64,000 bases of DNA, from assembly GCF_047238265.1 (NCBI RefSeq), contig NZ_JBDFMM010000001.1, forward strand, positions 1,860,001-1,924,000, in the 5' to 3' direction. Shown here piece by piece: positions 52,913 to 62,017 of the stretch. Both the position numbers and the translations under genes were made by a program. Origin of the DNA: Paenibacillus_F sp047238265 (GTDB taxonomy: Bacteria; Bacillota; Bacilli; Paenibacillales; NBRC-103111). Below the pieces are notes generated by a model. It did no database searches, was not told the DNA's origin, and saw nothing but the letters and a program-made list of their open reading frames with translations. The number at the start of each line of letters is the position of its first letter. The stretch's first letter is position 1.

Positions 52913-54205
52913 ATGCGGCAGATCGGTTTAACAGGTGTTAATAGCGTTCTGTTTACGGCGGGGGCGGCGATAGCCGTCATGACGGCAGGGTGTGAAGGAA
53001 AGCCGGCTTCCACGGGAGGCGCGGGAGTCGGCTCTGCCGGCACGGAAACGCCCGGACCGGCAAAGGCCGGAAGCGCGCAGGAAAGCGGCTCCCGGAATGC
53101 TCCCGTCGTGCCGAAGCTCACGGAACAGAAAGCGGCGGACTACACGCAGGAAATCGTGGCTTCCGGCCTTAATGTGCCATGGGAGATGGTTATCGCGCCG
53201 GACGGTCGCCAATTCTTCACGGAGCGGCCCGGCCAGCTTCGGGTGATCCGGAACGGCAAGCTGCAGGAAAAGCCGCTTTTAAAGCTGCGGGACCCTTTTA
53301 TCAGCAGCGGGGAAGGGGGCCTTCTCGGTCTGGCGCTTGATCCCGGCTTCGCCGTCAATTCCTACCTGTACGTGTACCACACGTATTCCGGCGGAGGCGA
53401 AACGAAGAACCGGGTGCTTCGGCTGAAGCTGCAGGGTGACGAGGCGCAAATAGACCGTGTGCTGATCGACGGGATACCGGGCGCGGAGAATCACAACGGC
53501 GGCCGGATCAAGTTCGGCCCGGACAACATGCTTTACATCACGACGGGCGAGAAATATGATCCGCCTCTTGCCCAGGACAAAAACAGCCTCGGCGGTAAAA
53601 TTTTGCGGATAAAGCCGGACGGTTCGGTTCCGGAAGACAATCCGTTCCAAGGCTCGCCCGTATACTCCTGGGGCCACCGCAACGCACAGGGCCTGGCATG
53701 GGACCCGCGAAACGGTGCGCTGCTGAGCTCCGAACACGGACAATCGGCTCATGACGAGCTGAACGTCATCGTTCCCGGAGGCAATTACGGCTGGCCTCTG
53801 ATCGAAGGGGACGAAACGGGCTTGCCCGGGGCGGCCGGCCCGCTGATCCCGCCGCTTCTTCACAGCGGCAGAGACACGTGGGCTCCTTCGGGAATGACGT
53901 TCATCCGCCAGGGGCCCTGGCAGGGGCGGCTCGCCGTCGCGGGGCTGAGAGGAACGAAGCTGCTGCTGTTCACGCTCGAGCCGGAACGCGCAACGGCTTC
54001 CGGAGCGGCGTCTTCCGTGCCCGGCTACAAGCTGACCAAGGCGGAGGCCGCTTTCGACGGCAGCTTCGGACGGCTCCGCTCGGTTACGGAAGGCCCCGAC
54101 GGCTCTCTGTACCTGCTGACGAGCAACCGGGACGGACGGGGGAAACCGGCGGGAGACGACGACAAAATCATCCGCCTTAAACCGAAGCGGTCCGGCACGG
54201 AATAA
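52913..54205 (+). CDS. PQQ-type soluble aldose (glucose/sorbosone) dehydrogenase, lipoprotein
   Basis: A 430-residue secreted protein of the soluble quinoprotein glucose/aldose sugar dehydrogenase (YliI) family. The N-terminus has a lipobox-like AVMTAGC (Cys near 25) and a Gly/Ala/Pro-rich linker; the beta-propeller starts near residue 75. Recognisable segments are ERPGQLRVI, GEGGLLGLALDPGF, NHNGGRIKFGPDNMLYITTG and GHRNAQGLAWDP. The bound cofactor in this lineage is not certain. AGGAGGG precedes the ATG. It sits between hup-tRNA and mtrB, which are adjacent in B. subtilis. Confidence 0.88.
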   Translation: MRQIGLTGVNSVLFTAGAAIAVMTAGCEGKPASTGGAGVGSAGTETPGPAKAGSAQESGSRNAPVVPKLTEQKAADYTQEIVASGLNVPWEMVIAPDGRQFFTERPGQLRVIRNGKLQEKPLLKLRDPFISSGEGGLLGLALDPGFAVNSYLYVYHTYSGGGETKNRVLRLKLQGDEAQIDRVLIDGIPGAENHNGGRIKFGPDNMLYITTGEKYDPPLAQDKNSLGGKILRIKPDGSVPEDNPFQGSPVYSWGHRNAQGLAWDPRNGALLSSEHGQSAHDELNVIVPGGNYGWPLIEGDETGLPGAAGPLIPPLLHSGRDTWAPSGMTFIRQGPWQGRLAVAGLRGTKLLLFTLEPERATASGAASSVPGYKLTKAEAAFDGSFGRLRSVTEGPDGSLYLLTSNRDGRGKPAGDDDKIIRLKPKRSGTE

Positions 54206-54294
54206 GGGTTGACAGGCGGCTTCTTTTTAAAGCATGATAAATTGTAAGCCATATACGACGGACAAGCAGTACGGATAGAAGGGGGTACCGATTT

Positions 54295-54516
54295 ATGGAT
54301 CAGACACAGGGAGATTATTTTATCATTAAGGCGAAGGAAAACGGCGTACATGTGATCGGCCTGACAAGAGGGCACGACACGCGCTTTCATCATACCGAAA
54401 AGCTGGACAAAGGCGAGGTTATGATCGCCCAGTTCACGGAACACACTTCGGCGGTGAAAGTCCGCGGCAAGGCGCTGATCATGACGAAGTTCGGCAACAT
54501 CGAAACCGAACAATAA
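54295..54516 (+). CDS. mtrB: trp RNA-binding attenuation protein TRAP
   Basis: Eleven-subunit ring protein that binds tryptophan and repeated GAG/UAG triplets in trp leaders. The 73-residue product contains the GVHVIGLTRGHDTRFHHTEKL core and KVRGKALIMTKFGNIET. Length and sequence are typical. Its presence suggests the trp operon beyond aroB is TRAP-controlled, but that lies outside the window. A terminator follows. Confidence 0.96.
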   Translation: MDQTQGDYFIIKAKENGVHVIGLTRGHDTRFHHTEKLDKGEVMIAQFTEHTSAVKVRGKALIMTKFGNIETEQ

Positions 54517-54524
54517 TTTGCGTC

Positions 54525-54548
54525 GGCAGGCATAGCCTGCTTTTTTTC
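54525..54548 (+). terminator. mtrB terminator
   Basis: GGCAGGC-ATA-GCCTGC with T7. Confidence 0.8.
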
Positions 54549-54587
54549 ATTGTACAATGGGATATAGACAGGAGGTGCCCTTGTACG

Positions 54588-55121
54588 ATGAACAAAATTG
54601 CCCGTCTGTTGACGATAGCCGGTCTGTCGGCGGCCGTTGTGCTCGCTTTGGCGTTCGTCCCGTTTCTCGACAGAAAGAACGGCGGTCGAGGCTCCGACGC
54701 TTGGAGAACCATCTCCGGTCCGGAATTGACGGAGGCCAACCTGCCCGATTACGTAAACGGTCTGCCGCTTCAGCTTCGCGTGCGCAAGGTGGAGCTTACC
54801 CATTCCATTCTTTCGCTGGATTTGCTCATGCCGGGAACGGCGGAGAAGAGAGTGGTTTACGGGGATCTGCTGCGGATCGCGCAGTCGTCCCTGCTCCGCA
54901 CTTCCAACATTAGCCGGGTACTCGTCAGGGTTGTGGAATACGGCTCGAAGCCGGCCGATAAAGGCCCGCAGCTCGTTATGGCGATGGAAGCCGCCCGCAC
55001 GGAGGCGAAGGCGCTGTCCTCCCTGAAGGGGACCGACGGAGAAGACAAGGTAGCTGCCGAGCTTCAGCGCAGATTTCTTCTCACCTTTACAAAGAAATGG
55101 CAGCAGCACTTTCCAGAATAA
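54588..55121 (+). CDS. Hypothetical membrane-anchored protein
   Basis: A 177-residue product with one N-terminal hydrophobic segment (about 7-27) and a soluble remainder that ends LLTFTKKWQQHFPE. ACAGGAGG lies upstream of ATG 54588. It is located between mtrB and hepS. No family recognised and no catalytic motif visible. Confidence 0.7.
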   Translation: MNKIARLLTIAGLSAAVVLALAFVPFLDRKNGGRGSDAWRTISGPELTEANLPDYVNGLPLQLRVRKVELTHSILSLDLLMPGTAEKRVVYGDLLRIAQSSLLRTSNISRVLVRVVEYGSKPADKGPQLVMAMEAARTEAKALSSLKGTDGEDKVAAELQRRFLLTFTKKWQQHFPE

Positions 55122-55203
55122 TTGCTTGTGCGCCGCTCAAAAGGTTATGCTATAATTACTTAGATACGATCTATGAAACTGGCACACGTACGGAGGCTTT
55201 TGT

Positions 55204-56068
55204 ATGAACCCATATCGGATCCCTGAGATCGCTAAACAATATACGGATTATGACATGATCCGCCAGCATACGGATCTGCCTGATTTCCCGAACTTCCGGG
55301 CGCAGCTTCTGTATGCTTTTTTGAGCAGGGATTCCCGGCTTAACCCTTCGTCCGAATTGTTTGCGCTCGTCACTTCGCTTGTCCAGATGGGACTCGATAC
55401 GCATGACGAGGTAACGGTTTCTAATGAGGTGAAAGAGAAGAAAGCCGCCAGATCCCGTCAGTCTGAAAGTGCTGGCCGGCGATTATTTCAGCTCGCGTTT
55501 TTACCACCTGCTTTCGCAGGCGGGTCAAATCGACCTGATCAAACGGCTGTCCACGGCCATCTGCGAGCTCAACCGGCTCAAAACGAACCTGTACGTGACG
55601 ATGAAGCATCTTAAAGTCACGGCGGAGGACTACGTGAGGCAGTCCGTAGATATCAAGTCTCATCTGTTCAAGTCGTTCGGCGGACTGATGGAAGAAGTAA
55701 ACCGCCGTGCCTGGCCTGAAATTCTCGAAGCGTTTACACGCTGCGAAGTGATTTTCAAGGAAATTTTCCGTTCGGAGTCTCTTCAGGATTTCCACGGGAG
55801 CTGGGGCTACTGGCACATTATCCAGAACGGCTCCAAGGAAGAGCGCAAGCTGCTCGAAGCTCAGGAGCAGGATCCGGCTAAACTTAAAGCTTTGATCCAC
55901 AAATACAACGTGCCGTCCCAATTGTACAACCTGCTTGCGGCCCAGCTTCAGCAGCTGGAAGCGAAAGTAAAGCAGCTTGACTCGGACAAGCTCGCAAGTG
56001 AACTGTTTCACATTGGCGAGCCATTTTTTCGTTTCATTTCCAAAACCAGGTTACTGGAAGAGAGATAA
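55204..56068 (+). CDS. hepS: Heptaprenyl diphosphate synthase component I, frame interrupted near 55462
   Basis: Non-catalytic but essential partner of HepT; the dimer makes the C35 side chain of menaquinone-7. The first part (MNPYRIPEIAKQYTDYDMIR to about residue 86) ends at CGTCAG-T-CTGAAAGTG. Dropping T55462 restores SRQLKVLAGDYFSSRFYHLL, the family motif, and the frame continues to 56068. Repaired length is 287 residues. As given, the first frame ends at 55614. The same 14-base context occurs at the ypeB break. Confidence 0.9.
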
Positions 56069-56082
56069 AGGTGGGGAAAGCC

Positions 56083-56832
56083 GTGCAAGGCAAAACGAAA
56101 GAACAATTCGTTCATTCCGTGTTTGAAAGTATTGCGCCCAAATACGATAAAATGAACAGCATCCTAAGCTTCCGCAGGCACAAGGCCTGGCGGAAATTTA
56201 CGATGGCCAAAATGAACGTAAAGCCGGGCTCGACCGCGATCGATATTTGCTGCGGCACCTGTGACTGGACGATCTCCATGGCGAAGGCAAGCGGCACCGG
56301 ACAAATGGTCGGGCTGGATTTCAGCCAGAACATGCTCGATTACGGTGCGGGCAAGATCCGTGAAGAAGGGCTGGACAACCGGATCCGCCTCGTGCACGGC
56401 AATGCCATGAGCCTCCCTTTCGACGATAACACTTTCGATTATGCCACCATCGGGTTCGCGCTCCGGAACGTGCCGGACGTGGAGCAGGTGCTGCGTGAAA
56501 TGCAGCGCGTCGTAAAACCGGGCGGACTCGTCGTTTCTCTTGAGCTGTCCAAGCCGACTTGGCGGCCTTTTAAAGCTTTGTATTATTTTTATTTTCAGAA
56601 AGTGCTTCCGGTGCTCGGCAAATTGATTGCCAAGTCTTACGAGCAGTACAGATGGCTTCCGGAATCGCTAATCAGTTTCCCTGACTATAAACAGCTTGCC
56701 GAAATTTTTCGCGGAACGGGGCTTCACGAAGTCGAAGCTTACCCGCTGACCGGAGGAATTGCGGCGCTTCACATAGGCGTCAAAGGGAATTCGAGTCAGG
56801 AGAGTAAGACAGATGCGACAACTCATTCATAA
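56083..56832 (+). CDS. menG: Demethylmenaquinone methyltransferase
   Basis: SAM-dependent C-methyltransferase that makes menaquinone from demethylmenaquinone. The 249-residue product has the SAM motif DICCGTCDWTI, GLDFSQNMLDYG and DYATIGFALRNVPD. The first two glycine positions read CCGTCD rather than the commoner CGTGD, a mild deviation. GTG 56083 after AAAGGTGGGG is preferred over 56071. The stop overlaps mqnP by 20 bases. Confidence 0.93.
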   Translation: MQGKTKEQFVHSVFESIAPKYDKMNSILSFRRHKAWRKFTMAKMNVKPGSTAIDICCGTCDWTISMAKASGTGQMVGLDFSQNMLDYGAGKIREEGLDNRIRLVHGNAMSLPFDDNTFDYATIGFALRNVPDVEQVLREMQRVVKPGGLVVSLELSKPTWRPFKALYYFYFQKVLPVLGKLIAKSYEQYRWLPESLISFPDYKQLAEIFRGTGLHEVEAYPLTGGIAALHIGVKGNSSQESKTDATTHS

Positions 56833-57697
56833 AACAAAAATTTTCCTGGAAATGATCAAATTCGAGCATTCCCTTTTCGCTCTTCCTTTCGCTTATATGG
56901 GCTCTATTCTTGGAGCCGTTGTGGAAACGGGGGACCTGCCGACGTGGACGCAGATTATGTGGATCACGCTTGCGATGATCGGCGCCCGCACGGCCGCGAT
57001 GTCCCTGAACCGGGTCATCGACAAGAAGTACGACAAGAAAAACCCGCGGACGGCAAACCGGGCGATCCCGGCGGGCCTGATTTCAGTCGCTGAAGTGACG
57101 GTATTTATTATTCTTTCATTCCTGCTGCTTTTCTGGTCAGCTTACCACTTGAACATGCTGTCCGTTTACCTGCTACCGGTTGCGGTCTTTTTTCTTGTCT
57201 TTTATTCGTACACCAAACGGTTTACGTGGGCGTGTCATTTTGTTCTCGGCATTACCCTTGGCCTCGCCCCGCTCGGCGGATGGGTGGCGATTACCGGAGG
57301 AATCACGCCGGCCGCGCTTATCCTGTTCATCACCGTAGCGATGTGGAGTGCCGGCTTCGATCTGCTTTACGCCTGTCAGGACGTGGAGTTTGACCGGGAA
57401 GAAGGTTTGCATTCCTATCCGAGCCGCTTCGGTATTCCGACGGCACTGATTACGGCGCGCGTTCTTCATACGCTGACCGCCGTAGGTCTTATCTCGCTCT
57501 TCTTTATGACGAACCTCAGTTGGTGGTACCTTGTCGGCATCATTATCGCGTACATCATTTTGTTTTACGAACACCGTCTTGTTTCACCGACGGATTTGTC
57601 TAAGCTGAATACGGCATTTTTCACCATGAACGGGATACTCAGTACGGTTGTATTCGTCTTCACGCTGGTGGATGTACTGGTGGAGACGTTCCGATGA
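56813..57697 (+). CDS. mqnP: UbiA-family prenyltransferase (probable MqnP)
   Basis: Integral membrane prenyltransferase of 294 residues, about nine helices. The first Asp-rich motif is NRVIDKKYDKKN and the second DVEFDREEGLHSYP. It resembles 4-hydroxybenzoate polyprenyltransferases. In genomes with mqnA the homologue is thought to add the heptaprenyl chain to the futalosine-pathway naphthoate, so MqnP is the favoured name. It overlaps both neighbours. Confidence 0.82.
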   Translation: MRQLIHKTKIFLEMIKFEHSLFALPFAYMGSILGAVVETGDLPTWTQIMWITLAMIGARTAAMSLNRVIDKKYDKKNPRTANRAIPAGLISVAEVTVFIILSFLLLFWSAYHLNMLSVYLLPVAVFFLVFYSYTKRFTWACHFVLGITLGLAPLGGWVAITGGITPAALILFITVAMWSAGFDLLYACQDVEFDREEGLHSYPSRFGIPTALITARVLHTLTAVGLISLFFMTNLSWWYLVGIIIAYIILFYEHRLVSPTDLSKLNTAFFTMNGILSTVVFVFTLVDVLVETFR

Positions 57698-58329
57698 AGA
57701 AGCGCGGCTGGGTCGTCGGAATTACGGGGGCAAGCGGCGCGATTTACGGGGTGACGCTCATTAAGGAACTTCTGAAAAGAGGCGTTCCCGTCCATCTGGT
57801 CATTACGGATGCCGGCTGGCGGGTGCTTCATGAGGAACTGGATTGGGTGGTTACCAAGCGAAAAGAAACACTGGAAACTCACTTCGGCGGTTTGCCGGGT
57901 ACGTATGAGTATTATCCGCTTCAAGATATCGGAGCCGGCATAGCTAGCGGTTCGTTCCGGACAGAGGGCATGGTCGTTATGCCGTGTTCGATGGGGACCT
58001 TGGCGGGAATTTCCCGCGGAGCCTCGGACAATCTTCTGGAGCGTGCCGCAGACGTAATGCTGAAAGAGGGACGCAGGCTCATTCTGGTTCCCAGGGAGAC
58101 GCCTCTGCATGCCATTCACTTGGAGAACATGCTCGTCCTTGCCAAAATGGGCGTGAAACTGATTCCGGCCATGCCGGCCTTCTATCAGAAGCCGGAGACA
58201 TTGGAAGACATCGTGGCCTTTCTCGTGGGGAAGGTACTAGACAACATGGATCTGGATCATGAATTGTTCAGAAGATGGGGAGAAGGCAATGACGACAACA
58301 GAGAAGAAACTGCGCATCGGGAGAATTGA
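57694..58329 (+). CDS. ubiX: Flavin prenyltransferase UbiX
   Basis: Makes prenylated FMN, the cofactor of UbiD-type decarboxylases. The 211-residue product has the GITGASGAIYGV FMN-binding motif, a CSMGTLAGISRGASDNL segment and the VPRETPLHAIHLENML region. It sits between the prenyltransferase and mqnA. No ubiD gene is in the window; one is expected elsewhere to decarboxylate the futalosine-pathway naphthoate. It overlaps mqnA by 41 bases. Confidence 0.92.
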   Translation: MKKRGWVVGITGASGAIYGVTLIKELLKRGVPVHLVITDAGWRVLHEELDWVVTKRKETLETHFGGLPGTYEYYPLQDIGAGIASGSFRTEGMVVMPCSMGTLAGISRGASDNLLERAADVMLKEGRRLILVPRETPLHAIHLENMLVLAKMGVKLIPAMPAFYQKPETLEDIVAFLVGKVLDNMDLDHELFRRWGEGNDDNREETAHREN

Positions 58330-59152
58330 ATTTACGAACGCTTGGCCTGTGTTTTACCATTTTCCGGTGCAGAAGCTGGCAAATTCAGTTGAATTCGTAA
58401 GTCAGGTTCCAACCGGTTTGAACCGGGCTCTGGCTGCCGGAGAGATCGATATGAGCGCGATTTCTTCGTTTTCTTACGGAGAAAACTTCCGGGATTACGT
58501 TCTGTTTCCCGATTTGTCGGTCAGCGCTTACGGCTATGTGAATTCACTGCTGCTATTTCATAAAAAACCGCTGGAGCAGCTGAAAAACGGAAAATTTGCG
58601 CTTCCGACCACGTCCGCTACGACGACGAACCTGCTGAAAATCATCATGAACAAAAAATACGGCGGCAATCCGACTTACAGTTATGCTCCTCCCGTGCTGG
58701 AAGACATGATGAAAGACAACGACGCGGCGCTTCTGATCGGCGATCATGCCATCAAAGCCGGCTGGCAGGACAGCGGGTATATGGTAACCGACCTGGGGCA
58801 AGAATGGAAGGAATGGACCGGCCATTGGATGTCATTTGCCGTATGGGCCGTCCGTAAAGATACCATCGAACGATCTCCGGAGCTGGTTAAAAACATCTTT
58901 GACGGTTTTGTGGAAAGCAAACGCAAGTCGCTGGAGGACCTTACGGGCGTTATTAATGAAGCCGTCCTCAAAATCGGCGGTTCGGAATCTTACTGGGAAC
59001 ATTATTTCAGAAATCTTTGCTACGAATTCGGTCCCGAGCAGTGGAGCGGTCTGGAACTGTATTACCGCTATGCTTGGGAGCTTGGTTTTTTACCGGAAGA
59101 GGTCTCCATCCAGATCTGGTCCGATAATACGAGGGTGCGGGTGACGGAATGA
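58289..59152 (+). CDS. mqnA: Chorismate dehydratase MqnA (futalosine pathway)
   Basis: First enzyme of the futalosine route: dehydrates chorismate to 3-enolpyruvyl-benzoate. The 287-residue product is a periplasmic-binding-like fold with NAWPVFYHF, VPTGLNRALAAGEIDMSAISSF and LLIGDHAI segments typical of MqnA. ATG 58289 follows GGGGAGAAGG; the frame is open to 58259. Only this mqn gene is here, so mqnB/C/D must be elsewhere. Confidence 0.92.
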   Translation: MTTTEKKLRIGRIEFTNAWPVFYHFPVQKLANSVEFVSQVPTGLNRALAAGEIDMSAISSFSYGENFRDYVLFPDLSVSAYGYVNSLLLFHKKPLEQLKNGKFALPTTSATTTNLLKIIMNKKYGGNPTYSYAPPVLEDMMKDNDAALLIGDHAIKAGWQDSGYMVTDLGQEWKEWTGHWMSFAVWAVRKDTIERSPELVKNIFDGFVESKRKSLEDLTGVINEAVLKIGGSESYWEHYFRNLCYEFGPEQWSGLELYYRYAWELGFLPEEVSIQIWSDNTRVRVTE

Positions 59153-60123
59153 AAATTCTTAACATATACGTGCGCAAGAAAAAAGACGTGGGCGCCATCG
59201 AGCGGGAACTGGAAGCTAACCTGCAGACCGACCACGCATTATTGACGGAAACGTCCATGCATCTGCTAAAGGCCGGGGGCAAAAGAATCCGGCCTGTTCT
59301 TGTCCTGCTGGGCGGTGAATTCGGAACCTATGATATTGAACGGCTGAAAATGATAGCGGTGCCGCTGGAGCTTTTCCACTCGGCTTCGCTCGTCCACGAC
59401 GATGTGATCGACGATGCGGACACCCGGCGCGGCCAGGATACCGTAAAGTCCAGATGGGACAACCGGATTGCGATGTATACCGGGGATTTTATTTTTGCCA
59501 AGGGGCTTGAGATTGCGGCCAGGCTGGAAGATCCGCGTGTCCATATGATCCTGTCGAAAGCGCTGGTTGAAATGTCCATCGGCGAAATGGAGCAGATTCG
59601 TTTCTTCTTCCACACGGAGCAGACGCTTCGCGATTATCTTCTCCGCATCAAACGGAAGACGGCTCTGCTTATCGCGATTTCCTGCCAGCTCGGAGCTATG
59701 GTGGCGGGAGCCGACGAATACGTATCCAACCGGCTGTATGCATTCGGCTACAACGTCGGGCTCGCTTTCCAGATCCGGGACGATATCCTGGATCTGTGCG
59801 GCACCGAGAAGGAGATCGGCAAACCTCCGGGAAGCGATATCAAACAGGGCAATATTACACTGCCCGTCATTTTCGCCCTGCAGGAGGAGAAGCTGCGGGT
59901 TCCGATTCTGAGCGAGATCGACCGCATCCAGAAAGCGGACGGGCAGACGGACGTCAGCCGCGTCCTGGACATGATCCGCGGCAGCGGAGGGATCGAGAAA
60001 TCCAGCGCTCTTGCCGACCGCTATATCGCAAAAGCCATTGCGGCTCTGGATACGCTTCCGAATATCCGGGCCAAGCAGGATCTCATTCAGGTCGCCCATT
60101 TTATCGGCAATCGGACGCACTAA
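59149..60123 (+). CDS. hepT: Heptaprenyl diphosphate synthase component II
   Basis: Catalytic trans-prenyl synthase. The 324-residue product has the first Asp-rich motif DDVIDDADTRRG and the second QIRDDILD. It pairs with HepS (55.2 kb). In B. subtilis hepS-menG-hepT are adjacent; here mqnP-ubiX-mqnA lie between menG and hepT. The start overlaps mqnA (ATGA). Confidence 0.95.
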   Translation: MKILNIYVRKKKDVGAIERELEANLQTDHALLTETSMHLLKAGGKRIRPVLVLLGGEFGTYDIERLKMIAVPLELFHSASLVHDDVIDDADTRRGQDTVKSRWDNRIAMYTGDFIFAKGLEIAARLEDPRVHMILSKALVEMSIGEMEQIRFFFHTEQTLRDYLLRIKRKTALLIAISCQLGAMVAGADEYVSNRLYAFGYNVGLAFQIRDDILDLCGTEKEIGKPPGSDIKQGNITLPVIFALQEEKLRVPILSEIDRIQKADGQTDVSRVLDMIRGSGGIEKSSALADRYIAKAIAALDTLPNIRAKQDLIQVAHFIGNRTH

Positions 60124-60247
60124 TTTACCTTATATCGGCCCGGCGGTTTTCCGGTTTCACGAATGTGTGCAATTGTTCATTGTACGTGCTGCTGAAACGG
60201 TGGTACAGTAAGAGAGATTACTTTTCTACCAATTGGAGGCAGATTAC

Positions 60248-60691
60248 ATGGAAAAAACTTTTCTAATGGTAAAACCGGACGGCGTCCAGCGCGGACTGAT
60301 CGGAGAGATCGTCAAGAGACTGGAGCAGAAAGGCTTCCAGCTGGTAGCCGCTAAACTGATGCTGATGACAAGAGAGCAGGCGGAAGAACATTATGCCGAA
60401 CATAAAGGCAAAGACTTCTTCGAACCGCTCGTTGAGTTTATTACTTCCGGTCCCGTATTTGCCATGGTATGGCAGGGCGAGCAGGTAATTGCGCTTTCCC
60501 GCATTTTGAACGGTAAAACGAACGTGCTGGAAGCGGCTCCCGGAACGATCCGCGGCGACTTCGCCTTACATACGAGATTAAACCTGATTCACGGCTCGGA
60601 TTCACCGGAGAGCGCGGAGCGTGAGATCAACCATTTCTTCAAACCGGAAGAAATTTTGGATTACAAGCGCGACGTATCCCGCTGGCTGTAA
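60248..60691 (+). CDS. ndk: Nucleoside diphosphate kinase
   Basis: Transfers phosphate between nucleoside tri- and diphosphates through a phosphohistidine. The 147-residue product has the active-site His115 in NLIHGSDSPESA and an N-terminal FLMVKPDGVQRGLIGEI. ATG 60248 follows TTGGAGGC. A terminator follows. Confidence 0.96.
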   Translation: MEKTFLMVKPDGVQRGLIGEIVKRLEQKGFQLVAAKLMLMTREQAEEHYAEHKGKDFFEPLVEFITSGPVFAMVWQGEQVIALSRILNGKTNVLEAAPGTIRGDFALHTRLNLIHGSDSPESAEREINHFFKPEEILDYKRDVSRWL

Positions 60692-60709
60692 ATCGGACAC
60701 AACCTAGGG

Positions 60710-60752
60710 AAAAAGATATGGGCATTTTTGCCTATATCTTTTTCTTTTTTGC
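60710..60752 (+). terminator. ndk terminator
   Basis: AAAAAGATATGGGCA pairs with TGCCTATATCTTTTT, ending in C and T6. Confidence 0.85.
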
Positions 60753-60817
60753 AGGAGAATTTGCCCGTGACAGGGAATATCAACACCTGGACAAATACAT
60801 CAGAGGTGGGATACAAC

Positions 60818-61597
60818 TTGGAAAACGACGATTTTCCGTTATTTATCCGCAAAATCAAAGAGTTCACATCGATAGATCTCGCATTATACAAAGAGGCCCA
60901 GATGAAAAGGCGCCTTACTACGCTGCGGATCAAAAAAGGCTACAACACCTTCTCGGCCTATTTCGAGGCCATGTCGAAGGATAAAGAATTGTTTTACGAA
61001 TTTCTGGACCGGATGACCATCAACGTCTCCGAATTTTGGCGCAACCCGAACCGCTGGGAAGTGATGGAGCAGAAATTTTTGCCGGAGCTCAGAACCGCAA
61101 GCCGGAATCTCAAGGTCTGGAGCGCGGCCTGCTCGACAGGCGAGGAGCCGTATACGCTGGCGATGATTTTGTCCCATATGGGCGCTTTGCGCGACGCCTC
61201 CATTCTTGCGACCGACATTGACGAAGGAGCGCTGGAAAAGGCGCGGCGCGGCATTTATGTGGAAAGATCGCTTAAAGACGTTCCGCCCCACTATGTGAAA
61301 ACGTATTTCAAACAGGAACAGCTCGGTTTTCACGTTTCTGACGAACTCAAAAAAGCGGTGAAATTCCAGAAGCAGAATTTGCTGGAGGACCGATTCGACA
61401 GCGGCTTCGACCTAATTGTGTGCCGCAACGTGATCATTTATTTTACGGAAGAAGCGAAGCACCGGCTGTATCAGAAGTTTTCAAAAGCGTTAAAACCGGG
61501 CGGCATTTTGTTCGTCGGCTCCACCGAGCAGATCTTTTCTCCGGCCCAGTACGACCTCGAACCAGCGGATACCTTTTTTTACCGGAAAAAGGGGTAG
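60818..61597 (+). CDS. cheR: Chemotaxis protein methyltransferase CheR
   Basis: Methylates glutamates on chemoreceptors. The 259-residue product has an N-terminal helical domain (YKEAQMKRRLTTLRIKKGY) and a SAM-binding domain (WSAACSTGEEPYTLAM, ATDIDEGALEKARRG, CRNVIIYF). TTG 60818 after AGAGGTGGG gives the family start; ATG 60728 lies inside the ndk terminator and is unlikely. As in B. subtilis it is isolated from other che genes. Confidence 0.93.
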   Translation: MENDDFPLFIRKIKEFTSIDLALYKEAQMKRRLTTLRIKKGYNTFSAYFEAMSKDKELFYEFLDRMTINVSEFWRNPNRWEVMEQKFLPELRTASRNLKVWSAACSTGEEPYTLAMILSHMGALRDASILATDIDEGALEKARRGIYVERSLKDVPPHYVKTYFKQEQLGFHVSDELKKAVKFQKQNLLEDRFDSGFDLIVCRNVIIYFTEEAKHRLYQKFSKALKPGGILFVGSTEQIFSPAQYDLEPADTFFYRKKG

Positions 61598-61658
61598 GAT
61601 GTATAACTTTTCCTTTTGAAACCGATACTTGGAGTACTGTCTTTCAAGGAGGACTCAA

Positions 61659-61823
61659 ATGGATAAACGTAAAGTTATTTCCGCTTATCGCCGGGGCTTT
61701 ATCACCATGCAGGAGTGCGCGCAGATTCTAGGCATAGATTCCGTGCAGATTCTCGGGATGATGAACGACCCAAAGATGGCCGATCCGTCCGGCCCCTGGC
61801 AGAAGCAATCCGCCGGAGGCTGA
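61659..61823 (+). CDS. Small hypothetical protein
   Basis: A 54-residue protein starting at ATG 61659 behind a strong AAGGAGGAC. It has a predicted helical centre (AYRRGFITMQECAQILGI) resembling a helix-turn-helix or anti-sigma-type motif, but too short to assign. It lies between cheR and aroC and ends before a terminator. Function unknown. Confidence 0.6.
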   Translation: MDKRKVISAYRRGFITMQECAQILGIDSVQILGMMNDPKMADPSGPWQKQSAGG

Positions 61824-61856
61824 CGATCGGAAATCGGGGTGCGGCGGAAACCGGAT

Positions 61857-61899
61857 AAAACACGCTTTGGTGCCACGGGTACGCAGGGCGTGTTTTTTG
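61857..61899 (+). terminator. Terminator before aroC
   Basis: AAAACACGC pairs with GCGTGTTTT and is followed by T residues. Confidence 0.7.
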
Positions 61900-61908
61900 T
61901 GCGCGCGG

Positions 61909-61937
61909 TTGTCAAACGCATAGGGGTATACTATAAT
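61909..61937 (+). promoter_or_regulatory. aroC promoter
   Basis: TTGTCA (61909-61914) and a perfect TATAAT (61932-61937) with a 17-base spacer. Confidence 0.7.
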
Positions 61938-62017
61938 GATAGAAAAACTTAGGCACTTGAAAGCGCTAAAGTGTTTGTCGGTACCGTAGTTGTACGGATT
62001 AGAAGGGAGCAAGAGTA

